Shown here piece after piece: positions 18,032 through 27,020 of a stretch of 64,000 bases of DNA. A model generated the notes under the pieces. It made no database searches, was not told where the DNA came from, and worked only from the letters and a program-made list of their open reading frames with translations. The translations under genes were made by a program, and so were the position numbers. How positions within the stretch are numbered: the stretch's first letter is position 1; every line of letters begins with the position of its first letter. Origin of the DNA: Streptomyces aurantiogriseus (GTDB lineage Bacteria > Actinomycetota > Actinomycetes > Streptomycetales > Streptomycetaceae); contig NZ_BMSX01000034.1 of assembly GCF_014649375.1 (NCBI RefSeq), forward strand, positions 22,601 through 86,600, in the 5' to 3' direction.

Positions 18032-19042
18032 CTACTCCGCCGCTCGCAGATCCAGGCCGATGTCGAGGATCGGCGAGGAGTGGGTCAGGGCGCCGACGGC
18101 CAGGAAGTCGACCCCGGTGTCGGCGTACGCCTTGGCGTTGTCCAGGCTGAGCCGGCCGGACGCCTCCAGCAGCGCGCGCCCGCCGACGATGCCGACGGCC
18201 TCCGCGCACTCGTTGGGCGTGAAGTTGTCCAGCAGGATCAGATCAGCACCGGCGTCCACGACCTCGCGCAGCTGGTGCAGGGTGTCGACCTCGACCTCGA
18301 TCGGCACATCCGGGAAGGCCTCCCGTACGGCCTGGAAGGCCTGGGCGACGCCGCCGGCGGCGACCACGTGGTTGTCCTTGACCAGGGCCGCGTCGGAGAG
18401 CGACATGCGGTGGTTGACGCCTCCGCCGCAGCGGACGGCGAACTTCTCCAGCGAGCGCAGGCCCGGCGTGGTCTTGCGGGTGTCACGCACGCGTGTCTTG
18501 GTGCCCTCCAGGACGTCCGACCACGCGCGCGTGGCGGTGGCGATGCCCGACAGGCGGCACAGCAGATTCAGGGCGCTGCGCTCGGCGGTGAGGAGGTCAC
18601 GCGTGCGCGTGGTGACCGACAGCAGCTTCTGGCCGGCCTCCACGCGGTCGCCGTCCTCGACGTGCCGCTCGACCTCGAACTCGTCCGTGCAGACGACCGA
18701 GATCACCGCCTCGGCGACTCTGAGGCCCGCCACCACGCCCGCCTCGCGCGCGGTGAAGTCGGCGGTGGCCACGGCGTCCTCGGGGATGGTCGCGACCGTG
18801 GTCACGTCCACTCCGTGGTCCAGGTCCTCCTGGATGGCGACGTTGGCGATGTCCTCGACCTCGAGCGGGTCGAGCCCGGCGTCGGCCAGGAGCTCGGCGA
18901 GCGCGGGGTCGAGCCCGCACTCCGCGTTTTCGGTGTATCCCTCGTCGCCGTCGATGCCGGCGTCGGCGCCACAGGCACAGCCGTCGCCGCAGCCGCCGCT
19001 CTGGACGAGGGGAAGGTCCTCGGGGGTGCTCACTTCTGTCAC
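18032..19042 (-). CDS. nadC: Nicotinate-nucleotide pyrophosphorylase (carboxylating)
   Basis: Quinolinate phosphoribosyltransferase of de novo NAD synthesis, 336 aa. The catalytic barrel shows RDTRKTTPGLR, KDNH and a C-terminal VGALTHSSPILDIGLDL. An unusual N-terminal extension of ~40 residues precedes the fold and holds a cysteine cluster (GGCGDGCACGADAG, ~16-29). It overlaps nadB by 4 nt. Confidence 0.94.
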   Translation of the reverse strand: MTEVSTPEDLPLVQSGGCGDGCACGADAGIDGDEGYTENAECGLDPALAELLADAGLDPLEVEDIANVAIQEDLDHGVDVTTVATIPEDAVATADFTAREAGVVAGLRVAEAVISVVCTDEFEVERHVEDGDRVEAGQKLLSVTTRTRDLLTAERSALNLLCRLSGIATATRAWSDVLEGTKTRVRDTRKTTPGLRSLEKFAVRCGGGVNHRMSLSDAALVKDNHVVAAGGVAQAFQAVREAFPDVPIEVEVDTLHQLREVVDAGADLILLDNFTPNECAEAVGIVGGRALLEASGRLSLDNAKAYADTGVDFLAVGALTHSSPILDIGLDLRAAE

Positions 19043-20754
19043 TGCTCCTGGTGGTGCTGCCGGGTCGGGGGGAAGTCTGCGGTATCGGTGGTGTGTACGG
19101 CGAGCGTCCGGTCCCGATTCAGCCGTACGACGATGTGACGGCGCCAGTCGGTGTCGTCGCGCTCGGCGTGGTCCTCGCGCCAGTGGCAGCCGCGGGTCTC
19201 CTCACGCAGCCGCGCGGCGGCGACCAGGACGCGGGCCACGCACAGGAGGTTGGTGGCCTCCCACGTGTCGACTCCGGGCTCGGCGGTCTTGCCGTTCTCG
19301 TCGAGGGCGTCGCGGGCCTCGGTGTGCAGCCGCTGGAGCTGGTCCGCGGCCTTCTCCAGGGACTCGGCGGAGCGCAGGACGCCGGCGCCCTCGGTCATGA
19401 TCCGCTGGATCGCGAAGCGGGCCTCGGGGGTGAGGAGCGGGTACGCGGGCCTCTCGGGCTGCTCGACCGGTGCGGGCACGCGCGCGTGGAGGCCGTCGTC
19501 CGCCCCACTCGCCGCGATGTCGGCGGCGATGCGCTCGGCGTAGACGAGGCCCTCCAGGAGGGAGTTGGAGGCGAGCCGGTTCGCGCCGTGCACGCCGGTG
19601 CAGGCGACCTCGCCGCACGCGTACAGGCCCGGGACGGTGGTGCGGCCGTGGGAGTCGGTGCGCACGCCTCCGGAGGCGTAGTGGGCGGCCGGGGCGACCG
19701 GGACGGGCTCGGTGACCGGGTCGATGCCGTTGGCGCGGCAGGCGGCGAGGATCGTCGGGAAGCGGTGCTCCCACATGGCGGCGCCGAAGTGACGGGCGTC
19801 GAGGAACATGTGCTCGGCGTCCTGCTCCTGCATGCGCCGCATGATGCCCTTGGCGACGATGTCACGGGGGGCGAGTTCGGCCAGCTCGTGCTGCCCGAGC
19901 ATGAAGCGCACGCCGTCGGCGTCGACCAGGTGGGCGCCCTCGCCGCGCACCGCCTCGGAGACGAGGGGCTGCTGGCCCTCCGCGTCGGGACCGAGGAACA
20001 GCACGGTCGGGTGGAACTGGACGAACTCGAGGTCACTGACCTCGGCGCCCGCTCGCAGGGCGAGCGCCACGCCGTCGCCCGTGGACACGGACGGGTTGGT
20101 GGTGGCGGAGAAGACCTGGCCCATGCCGCCGGTCGCGAGGACGACCGCGGGGGCGTGCACGGCGCCCACGCCGTCGTGCTGGCCCTCGCCCATGACGTGC
20201 AGGGTCACACCGGCGGTGCGGCCGTCGGCGTCGGTGAGGAGGTCCAGGACGAGCGCGTTCTCGATCGTGCGCAGGCCACGCGCGCGTACTGCCTCGACGA
20301 GCGCACGGGAGATCTCCGCGCCGGTCGCGTCACCCCCGGCGTGCGCGATGCGGCGGCGATGGTGGCCGCCCTCTCGGGTGAGCTCCAGTCCTCCTTCGGA
20401 GGACTCGTCGAAGTGGGCGCCGGTCTCGATCAGCCGGCGTACGGCGTCGGGGCCCTCGGTGACCAGGATCCGCACGGCGTCCTCGTCGCACAGGCCCGCG
20501 CCCGCCACCAGGGTGTCGTCCAGGTGCTGTTCCGGCGTGTCGCCCTCGCCGAGGGCGGCGGCGATGCCGCCCTGCGCCCAGCGGGTGGAGCCGTCGTCCA
20601 GGCGGGCCTTGGTGACGACGACCGTCGTCAGGCCCGCGGCCTCGCAGCGCAGGGCGGCGGTCAGGCCGGCGACTCCGGAGCCGACGACCACGACGTCCGC
20701 GGAGATGGACCACCCGGGCGCGGGCGCGTGCAGTCGTATGCCTGTGCTGGTCAC
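19039..20754 (-). CDS. nadB: L-aspartate oxidase
   Basis: FAD-dependent oxidation of L-aspartate to iminoaspartate, the first committed step of NAD synthesis. The product is 571 aa. The FAD Rossmann motif VVVGSGVAGLTAALRCEAAG lies near residues 21-40, followed by the succinate-dehydrogenase-like capping domain (RIAHAGGDATGAEI), an active-site loop around EHMFLDARHFG, and a C-terminal helical domain. 4-nt overlaps with both panC and nadC show translational coupling. nadA is not in the window. Confidence 0.95.
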   Translation of the reverse strand: MTSTGIRLHAPAPGWSISADVVVVGSGVAGLTAALRCEAAGLTTVVVTKARLDDGSTRWAQGGIAAALGEGDTPEQHLDDTLVAGAGLCDEDAVRILVTEGPDAVRRLIETGAHFDESSEGGLELTREGGHHRRRIAHAGGDATGAEISRALVEAVRARGLRTIENALVLDLLTDADGRTAGVTLHVMGEGQHDGVGAVHAPAVVLATGGMGQVFSATTNPSVSTGDGVALALRAGAEVSDLEFVQFHPTVLFLGPDAEGQQPLVSEAVRGEGAHLVDADGVRFMLGQHELAELAPRDIVAKGIMRRMQEQDAEHMFLDARHFGAAMWEHRFPTILAACRANGIDPVTEPVPVAPAAHYASGGVRTDSHGRTTVPGLYACGEVACTGVHGANRLASNSLLEGLVYAERIAADIAASGADDGLHARVPAPVEQPERPAYPLLTPEARFAIQRIMTEGAGVLRSAESLEKAADQLQRLHTEARDALDENGKTAEPGVDTWEATNLLCVARVLVAAARLREETRGCHWREDHAERDDTDWRRHIVVRLNRDRTLAVHTTDTADFPPTRQHHQEQ

Positions 20755-21743
20755 GAGGCGGCTCCGAACGTGAGGGGAAGGTTGTCGATCAGCCGGGTCG
20801 TCCCGACCCGGGCGGCGACGGCGAGGACGGCCTCGCCGGTGAAGTCGTCCCCGATCTCGGTGAAGTCGGACGGGTCGACGAGCGCGAGGTAGTCCAGCTC
20901 CAGCGGCGGGTTCAGGCGGGCCGCTTCGTCGAGGACGAGGCGGGCGGCGGCGCGGACGGCCGCGGCGGCGCCGGGCACGGCCTTGGCGACGGCGTGCGCG
21001 TCGGCGGCCGCGCGGGACTCGCCTATGGCGCTGAGCGCCTCGGCACGCGCGTGCGTGGCGGGCACCTCACGCGCGCGTGCCCGCAGCGCCTCCTGCGCGG
21101 CGTGGCGGTCGCGGCCCGCGAACAGCGCCTGGGAGAGCGCGAGCGCCGTGCGCCGTTCGGCGGGGGACAGATAGCGGTTGCGGCTGGACAGGGCCAGTCC
21201 GTCGTCCTCGCGCACGGTCGGTACCGCGACGATCTCGATGCCGAAGTTCAGGTCCCGCGCCATGCGGCGGATCAGGGCGAGCTGCTGGGCGTCCTTCTGG
21301 CCGAACAGGGCCGTGTCCGGCCGGGTGAGGTGCAGCAGTTTGGCGACGACGGTGAGCATGCCGTCGAAGTGGCCGGGGCGCGAGGCGCCCTCCAGGCGCT
21401 CCCCCATGGGGCCCGCGCTGATGCGCACCTGGGGCTCGCCGCCCGGGTAGACCGCGTCCACGGACGGGGCGAACACGGCGTCCGCACCGGCCTGTTCGGC
21501 GATCTTGACGTCGGCGTCCAGAGTGCGCGGGTAGCGGTCGAGGTCCTCGCCCTTGCCGAACTGCAGCGGGTTGACGAAGACCGTGACGACGACCTCGCCG
21601 TCCGGTCCGGCGATCTCGCGGGCCGTGCGGATCAGGGTGGCGTGGCCCTCGTGCAGGGCGCCCATCGTCATCACGACGGCCCGGCGGCCCGCACGCGTGC
21701 GTACGTGCAGTTCGTCGGCGGTGCGCAGCAGGGTCGTGGTCAT
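20751..21743 (-). CDS. panC: Pantothenate synthetase (pantoate--beta-alanine ligase)
   Basis: Joins pantoate to beta-alanine via a pantoyl-adenylate. The 330-aa product has MGALHEGHATLI (HIGH-like ATP site), FVNPLQFGKGEDLDRYPR, FGQKDAQQLALI and the LSSRNRYL loop. The ATG at 21743 gives the family N-terminus; much longer in-frame extensions are noise. Start overlaps the stop of the DUF2520 gene by 4 nt (ATGA). Confidence 0.94.
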   Translation of the reverse strand: MTTTLLRTADELHVRTRAGRRAVVMTMGALHEGHATLIRTAREIAGPDGEVVVTVFVNPLQFGKGEDLDRYPRTLDADVKIAEQAGADAVFAPSVDAVYPGGEPQVRISAGPMGERLEGASRPGHFDGMLTVVAKLLHLTRPDTALFGQKDAQQLALIRRMARDLNFGIEIVAVPTVREDDGLALSSRNRYLSPAERRTALALSQALFAGRDRHAAQEALRARAREVPATHARAEALSAIGESRAAADAHAVAKAVPGAAAAVRAAARLVLDEAARLNPPLELDYLALVDPSDFTEIGDDFTGEAVLAVAARVGTTRLIDNLPLTFGAAS

Positions 21744-22669
21744 CCGGCATCTCCCTCGGCGCCGTGGGTCCCGTTGGCGAGTACCCCGAGGAGGTCCTCG
21801 GCGAGCTCCGGCTTGAGCAGTCCGTGGGCGAGCGCGCGGTCGGCGGTCGCCCGGGCCATCGCCAGATAGCCGCCCACGGTCTGCGGTGCGTGTTTGCGCA
21901 GTTCGGAGACGTGCGCGGCGACCGTGCCCGCGTCCCCGCGCGCGACGGGGCCGGTGAGGGCCGCGTCGCCGGAGCGCAGCGCGTTGTCGAGGGCGGCGCC
22001 GAGCAGCGGGCCGAGCATCCGGTCGGGGGCCTCGACGCCGGCCGCGCGCAGCAGCTCCATGGACTGGGCGACCAGCGTGACCAGGTGGTTGGCGCCCAGG
22101 GCGAGGGCCGCGTGGTAGAGCGGCCGGTTCTCCTCGGCGATCCACTCGGGTTCGCCGCCCATCTCGATGACGAGGGCCTCGGCGGCCAGCCGCAGCTCCT
22201 CGGGCGCGGTGACGCCGAAGGAGCAGCCGGCCAGGCGCTGGACGTCCACGGGGGTCCCGGTGAAGGTCATCGCCGGATGCAGGGCCAGCGGGAGCGCGCC
22301 CGCGCGCAGGGCGGGGTCCAGGACGCGCGCGCCGTACCGCCCGGAGGTGTGCACGAGCAGCTGGCCCGGGCGAACGGCGCCGGTGTCGGCGAGGCCTTCG
22401 ACGAGTCCGGGCAGGGCGTCGTCGGGGACGGTGAGCAGGACCAGGTCGGCGCGCCGGAGGACCTCGGCGGGCGGGACGAGCGGCACGTCGGGGAGCATCA
22501 GGGCGGCCCGCCGCCGGGAGGCGTCGGAGACGCCGGAGACGGCGACCGGACGGTGTCCGGCGAGCTGGAGGGACGCGGCGAGCGCGGGGCCCACGCGGCC
22601 GGCGCCGACGACGCCGACGGTGAGCCGCGCGGGGCGGTCCTTGGGGTCTGGTTGTTGGACTGTACTCAC
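21740..22669 (-). CDS. Rossmann-fold / DUF2520 dehydrogenase-like protein
   Basis: Product of 309 aa. The N-terminal NAD(P)-binding fold shows VGVVGAGRVGPALAASLQLA at 18-37 and VLLTVPDDALPGLV. The HTSG and LHPAMTFTG motifs and the C-terminal DUF2520 helical domain (HAALALGANHLVTLVAQSMEL) follow. It resembles 6-phosphogluconate-dehydrogenase-type reductases. It is first in the CoA/NAD operon and coupled to panC, so a role as alternative ketopantoate reductase is attractive but is inference; no activity is shown by sequence. Confidence 0.78.
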   Translation of the reverse strand: MSTVQQPDPKDRPARLTVGVVGAGRVGPALAASLQLAGHRPVAVSGVSDASRRRAALMLPDVPLVPPAEVLRRADLVLLTVPDDALPGLVEGLADTGAVRPGQLLVHTSGRYGARVLDPALRAGALPLALHPAMTFTGTPVDVQRLAGCSFGVTAPEELRLAAEALVIEMGGEPEWIAEENRPLYHAALALGANHLVTLVAQSMELLRAAGVEAPDRMLGPLLGAALDNALRSGDAALTGPVARGDAGTVAAHVSELRKHAPQTVGGYLAMARATADRALAHGLLKPELAEDLLGVLANGTHGAEGDAG

Positions 22670-22852
22670 GCGACGGAGGCCTTCCCGTTCCAGTCCGCTC
22701 TGGGTACCGGACGATTTCTCGTCATGTTAACGCGATCGGTTCGCGGGGCGTTCCGTTGTCCACAGGCTGTGGGTTTCCGGGGACGGCGGGCGGGCCCTCG
22801 CCTCGGGAAACGGGTGTGCCCCGCGCGCGGGGGCCACGGCATGATCCGGAGC

Positions 22853-24040
22853 ATGACGGACACGGCGGAACAGAGCACGGAACAGTCGGCGCAGGAGCGG
22901 CTGCGGGAGCGACGGTCGGTCGCCCACCGGACGGCGGAGCGCGTCCTGTCGCGCGCGGGCTTCCGCAGAACCCTCCGCGAACAACTGGCGCTGCTCCAGG
23001 ACGCGGCACCGCGGGTGTACGACCTGGACGAACCCGGTGACATATACGGCAACCGGGTCGTGGAGGCCCTGGAGGAGCGCGTCGCCACGCTGCTGGGCAC
23101 GGAGTCCGCCGCGTTCTTCCCGACAGGCACGATGGCCCAGCAGATCGCCCTGCGCTGCTGGGCCGGACGCACCGGCAACCCCACCGTCGCACTGCACGCG
23201 CTGGCCCACCCGGAGGTGCACGAACGGGACGCGTTCAGCCTGGTCAGCGGATTGCATCCGGTCCGTGTGACCAGCGAGCCCCGGCCGCCGACGGCCGACG
23301 AGGTGCGCGACGTCGCGGAGCCTTTCGGGGCGCTGATGCTGGAGCTGCCCCTCAGGGACGCCGGTTTCCTGCTGCCCTCCTGGGAGGAGCTCACCGAGGT
23401 CGTGGAGGCGGCGCGCGAGCGCGACGCGGTGGTGCACTTCGACGGCGCGCGCCTGTGGGAGTCCACCGTCCACTTCGGCCGCCCCCTGGACGAGATAGCG
23501 GGCCTGGCGGACAGCGTGTACGTCTCGTTCTACAAGTCCCTCGACGGCATCGGCGGCGCCGCACTCGCCGGCCCGAAGACGCTGGTCGAGGAGGCGAAGA
23601 CCTGGCGGCACCGCTACGGCGGCATGGTCTTCCAGCAGTTCCCCACAGTCCTGTCGGCACTCGTCGGCCTGGAACGGGAGCTGCCCCGGCTGCCGGAATA
23701 CGTCGCCCACGCGCGCGTGGTGGCCGCCGCGCTGCGCGAGGGCTTCGCCGACGCGGGCGTGCCGTGGACGCGCGTGCACCCCGAGGAGCCACACACCCAC
23801 GAGTTCCAGGTGTGGCTGCCGTACGACACGGACGTGCTCGGCGAGGCCGCGGTGCGGCAGGCCGAGGGGACGGGGACGCTGCTCTTCGGCGCCCCCTGGG
23901 ACCGGGGCGGGCCGGGCCTCGGCGTCACCGAGGTCACCGTGCGCGCCGACGGTCTGATGTGGACGGCGGGTGACGTGAAGGCGGCGGTCGCCGACTTCGT
24001 CGCACGGGTGACCGAGGTGACGGCGGAGGTCAGCAGGTAG
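22853..24040 (+). CDS. Threonine aldolase / beta-eliminating lyase family PLP enzyme
   Basis: Fold-type I PLP enzyme of 395 aa. Conserved elements are GDIYGNRVVEALEER, FFPTGTMAQQIALRCW (cofactor phosphate), HFDGARLWE (Asp to pyridine N) and SFYKSLDGIGGA with the Schiff-base Lys. It likely cleaves L-threonine/allo-threonine to glycine and acetaldehyde; the exact substrate is uncertain. ATG 22853 has GGAG 5 nt upstream. It is divergent from the CoA/NAD operon, and its 3' end overlaps a small convergent gene by 11 nt. Confidence 0.82.
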   Translation: MTDTAEQSTEQSAQERLRERRSVAHRTAERVLSRAGFRRTLREQLALLQDAAPRVYDLDEPGDIYGNRVVEALEERVATLLGTESAAFFPTGTMAQQIALRCWAGRTGNPTVALHALAHPEVHERDAFSLVSGLHPVRVTSEPRPPTADEVRDVAEPFGALMLELPLRDAGFLLPSWEELTEVVEAARERDAVVHFDGARLWESTVHFGRPLDEIAGLADSVYVSFYKSLDGIGGAALAGPKTLVEEAKTWRHRYGGMVFQQFPTVLSALVGLERELPRLPEYVAHARVVAAALREGFADAGVPWTRVHPEEPHTHEFQVWLPYDTDVLGEAAVRQAEGTGTLLFGAPWDRGGPGLGVTEVTVRADGLMWTAGDVKAAVADFVARVTEVTAEVSR

Positions 24041-24245
24041 GGCGCGGACGCGAGCGCAGCAACCGGCCCAGGACCCGTCGGATCCGTCCGTGGGCCGGGC
24101 GGCCCGCGAGGACCGCGTGGAACTGGTGGCGGTCGCGCAGTTCCCGGATCACCTGCCAGTCGTGGGCCCCGGGCGCGGGCGGAACGGGCTCGCCGTGCTG
24201 CCGGGCGCGGTAGGCGTCGAGGGCGTACTGCTGCGTGATGCTCAT
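24030..24245 (-). CDS. Small conserved protein, unknown function
   Basis: Product of 71 aa with a charged helical N-terminus (ITQQYALDAYRARQHGEPVP) and a basic C-terminus ending in RSRPRPTC. No membrane segment or metal motif is seen. The ATG at 24245 has a good SD (rc of GGTTCCTCTTC gives GAAGAGGAACC). It is divergent from the DUF5937/ArsR-type gene and may share its operator region. Confidence 0.6.
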   Translation of the reverse strand: MSITQQYALDAYRARQHGEPVPPAPGAHDWQVIRELRDRHQFHAVLAGRPAHGRIRRVLGRLLRSRPRPTC

Positions 24246-24340
24246 GGCCGGTTCCTCTTCGGAACGTGGGAACAGAGATCCGGAAGGCTCCGCGGTTGCC
24301 CCGGGCACCTCAGGCTGCGCCCGGCCGGTGCGCCGCGTCG

Positions 24341-24369
24341 CGTCGATTGACGGCGGCCGTCAATCGACG
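24341..24369. promoter_or_regulatory. Perfect inverted repeat upstream of the DUF5937/ArsR gene
   Basis: Arms CGTCGATTGACGG and its exact complement (13 bp each) separated by CGG, 36 bp before the regulator's start codon and 96 bp from the divergent small gene. Size, symmetry and position suit a winged-helix repressor operator. Confidence 0.6.
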
Positions 24370-24404
24370 ACGGCGTTGTCAGTGGCGGGGTGCACCATGA
24401 GGGC

Positions 24405-25514
24405 ATGAGCGTGAGCATCGACATCGCGGGGCTGCGGCCGGAGAGGGCCGCGATCGTGCCCTCGCCCCTGGCCGAGCTCGGCATGGCGCTGCACGCGCTG
24501 TCCGAGCCGGGGCACCACCCCGGCCTGCAGGGCTGGGTCACCAGCGTCACCGCGCGCCTGGACCCGCACCTGGCCGACCGGATGTGCGAGGCCGACTTCC
24601 TGTGGCGCACGTCGTTCTCGGACATCTTCCTGCCCTACGCCGGCATCCCCGGCGGAAGCACACTCCCGGGCGCCACGCTCGCCGAGGAGCTGGACCTCCT
24701 GGACAAGCTGACGGACGAACAGTTCGCGGACGCAGCCCTGGAGTTCATCACCTGCACACTCGCCTATGACACCTACGCCCCGAGCGCCCTGTCGGACGAG
24801 GTCGTACGCCGCCGCGCCCTGGAGGTCGCCGCCTCCCGCGGCCCCCAGCAGGTGCGGTTCACACAGCGCCTGCTCGACGATCCGCCGACCGTCCGCGGAT
24901 GGCTGCGGCGCTTCCTGGAGGACTGCGACGAGGCCTTCTTCGCGGAGGCCTGGTCCCGGCTGAGCCACCAGCTGACGGCGGACGCCCGGCACAAGACGGA
25001 CCTGCTGCGGCACCGTGGACTCGCGGAGGCACTGGCCGCGGTCTCCCCCGCGATCACTCTGGACGAGGCCGCCGGGCGAATCATCGTCGACAAGCTGCTC
25101 GAGGGCCGCACCACCACCGCAGGCGGCGGCCTGCTCCTCGTCCCGACGAGCCTGGGCTGGCCACATCTGAACGTGCTGCACCGTCACGGCTGGCAGCCGC
25201 TGCTGCACTATCCCGTCGGCGCCCCCGAGCTGGCCTCGCCGCCGTCCGTCGAGCAACTCACGCTGCGGATGACGGCCCTGTCCCACCCCGTCCGCATGCG
25301 AATCTGCCGCCACCTGGCCCGCAGCACCTACACCACCACCGAGCTGGCCCAGGTGCACGGCATGTCGGCCCCCGAGATATCCCGGCACCTCGCCGTCCTG
25401 AAGAAAGCGGGGCTGGTCACCACCCGCCGACGCGGGCGGTACGTGCTGCACCAGCTCGACGTGTCGACGGTGGCGCGGCTCGGGAGCGACTTCCTGGAGG
25501 GAATCCTCAGATAG
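24405..25514 (+). CDS. DUF5937 / ArsR-type winged-helix regulator
   Basis: Product of 369 aa. A long N-terminal region typical of DUF5937 (~1-270, PLAELGMALHALSEPGHHPG) is fused to a C-terminal ArsR-type helix-turn-helix (~285-355: LSHPVRMRICRHLARSTYTT, GMSAPEISRHLAVLKKAGLV). The N-terminal part probably senses a ligand or mediates oligomerisation; the effector is unknown. ATG 24405 follows ATGAGGGC. A perfect palindrome 36 bp upstream is a candidate autoregulatory site. Confidence 0.82.
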   Translation: MSVSIDIAGLRPERAAIVPSPLAELGMALHALSEPGHHPGLQGWVTSVTARLDPHLADRMCEADFLWRTSFSDIFLPYAGIPGGSTLPGATLAEELDLLDKLTDEQFADAALEFITCTLAYDTYAPSALSDEVVRRRALEVAASRGPQQVRFTQRLLDDPPTVRGWLRRFLEDCDEAFFAEAWSRLSHQLTADARHKTDLLRHRGLAEALAAVSPAITLDEAAGRIIVDKLLEGRTTTAGGGLLLVPTSLGWPHLNVLHRHGWQPLLHYPVGAPELASPPSVEQLTLRMTALSHPVRMRICRHLARSTYTTTELAQVHGMSAPEISRHLAVLKKAGLVTTRRRGRYVLHQLDVSTVARLGSDFLEGILR

Positions 25515-25597
25515 GCCTGCGGGGATTCGCGGGTACCTCTGGCAGATCCCTCAGCCAGGCGTCGCGGGGATTCCCGGGTGGCGCTCCGGGGCGGTCG

Positions 25598-26230
25598 TCA
25601 GTCGAAGCGGATGTGTTTCAGGCCCACCCGTGCCTGACGCAGCCGCGTCCGCAGCGTTCCCTCGTTGTTCGGCCTCAGCGTCAGGCCGGCCAGGACGGCG
25701 ATGCGGTCCGCCGTCTTCGGCACGGTCGAGTGGTCGGTCCACAGGTGCTCGGCGAACTCCGGTTCACGCAGCCGCTCCAGGCAGTGGTCGAGCTGCTGGA
25801 CGGCCCAGCTCTCCCTGCGCAGAGGGGCGTTCTTCCCGGCGACGTACTGAAGGAGGTGTCCGAAACCGCGCTCGCGCAGCCGCCGCAGGACGGTTTCGCG
25901 CTCGGCGAGGAGGGCGAAGTGCCGTACGTCATGGCCGAGTGCGCGCAACCGGCCCACGGTCTCCTCGAAGTAGCCGGAGTCCGTGACCGTCATCGGCGCG
26001 ATCACCACGCCGTCGTGCCGGGTGAGGGCGAGATCGAGGACCTCGACGACACCCTGCCGCCAGGAGGTCAAGTCCTGGAAGTTCCCACGGAGATCGGGCG
26101 GCAGCATGCGACGCAGGCCGAAGCCGGCATGCTCGGGGTCGCAGACGACGCTGCCGGGCAGGCGGCGCTGGATCTCGTGTGCGGTCTGTGTCTTGCCGCC
26201 CCCGAAAGGGCCGTTGATCCACAGGAGCAT
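25598..26230 (-). CDS. TmrB-like P-loop ATPase
   Basis: Product of 210 aa with Walker A GPFGGGKT (7-14). The start LLWINGPFGGGKTQTAHEI is close to Bacillus TmrB, a tunicamycin-binding resistance protein, and related AAA/kinase-like proteins. Further conserved strips are VCDPEHAGFGLRRML, and the LID-like RERGFGHLLQYV. TmrB homologues are thought to sequester tunicamycin at the membrane; here that role is family inference. It stands alone between two unrelated units. Confidence 0.75.
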   Translation of the reverse strand: MLLWINGPFGGGKTQTAHEIQRRLPGSVVCDPEHAGFGLRRMLPPDLRGNFQDLTSWRQGVVEVLDLALTRHDGVVIAPMTVTDSGYFEETVGRLRALGHDVRHFALLAERETVLRRLRERGFGHLLQYVAGKNAPLRRESWAVQQLDHCLERLREPEFAEHLWTDHSTVPKTADRIAVLAGLTLRPNNEGTLRTRLRQARVGLKHIRFD

Positions 26231-26280
26231 GCGCAGACCCTAGTGCGCGCCGGGTGCGCGCGGGTCGCGTTCCCCGCGGT

Positions 26281-26949
26281 TCAGTGCCCGCCGGCCCGCA
26301 CCAGACCCGTCTCGTACGCCAGGACCACCACCTGCACCCGGTCCCGCAGCCCCAGCTTGGTCAGGATGCGGCCCACGTGGGTCTTGACGGTCGCCTCGGA
26401 CAGCACCAGCCGGGCCGCGATCTCGCCGTTGGACAGGCCCTGGGCGACCAGCACCATCACCTCGCGCTCCCGCTCGGTGAGCCGCTCCAGCTCCTTGTGC
26501 TGGGGCTCCTTGCCGGTGCTGGGCAGCATCGGTGCGAACCGGTCGAGGAGGCGGCGGGTCGTGGAGGGGGCGACCACCGCGTCGCCGCTGTGCACGGAGC
26601 GGATGGCGGCGAGAAGCTCGCCGGGCGGCACGTCCTTGAGCATGAAGCCGGAGGCGCCCGCCTTCAGCGCGGAGAAGGCGTACTCGTCGAGGTCGAAGGT
26701 GGTCAGGATCAGCACCTTCGGCGGGTCGGTCTCCGCGCAGATGCGGCGGGTGGCCTCCACGCCGTCCAGCTTCGGCATGCGCACGTCCATGAGCACGACG
26801 TCGACCGCCGTCGAGCGCACGACCTGGAGGGCCTCGACGCCGTCGCCCGCCTCCGCCACGACCTCCATGTCCGGCTGGGCGGCGAGCACCATCCGGAACC
26901 CGGTGCGCAGCAGCACCTGGTCGTCGACGAGCATCACGCGGATCGTCAT
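26281..26949 (-). CDS. NarL/FixJ-family response regulator
   Basis: Product of 222 aa. The receiver domain (1-120) has D9/D10 pocket, phospho-acceptor Asp in VVLMDVRMPKLDG and conserved Lys in GFMLKDVPPG. The LuxR-type helix-turn-helix (~152-212) shows LTEREREVMVLVAQGLSNGE and ATVKTHVGRIL. It is paired with the histidine kinase gene 71 nt upstream on the same strand. Target genes cannot be inferred. Confidence 0.92.
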   Translation of the reverse strand: MTIRVMLVDDQVLLRTGFRMVLAAQPDMEVVAEAGDGVEALQVVRSTAVDVVLMDVRMPKLDGVEATRRICAETDPPKVLILTTFDLDEYAFSALKAGASGFMLKDVPPGELLAAIRSVHSGDAVVAPSTTRRLLDRFAPMLPSTGKEPQHKELERLTEREREVMVLVAQGLSNGEIAARLVLSEATVKTHVGRILTKLGLRDRVQVVVLAYETGLVRAGGH

Positions 26950-27020
26950 CGGGTCCTCTTCCGTGGGTTCTGGCGGGGCTTGGGGGCGTGACAGGTGTCA
27001 ACAGGGGGCGTGCGTCGGCG

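Noticed and set aside
16763..19138. Plus-strand frame running from the repeat tract across coaX and nadC
   Set aside because: It starts within repeats and continues antisense to two genuine genes; no SD and no domain.
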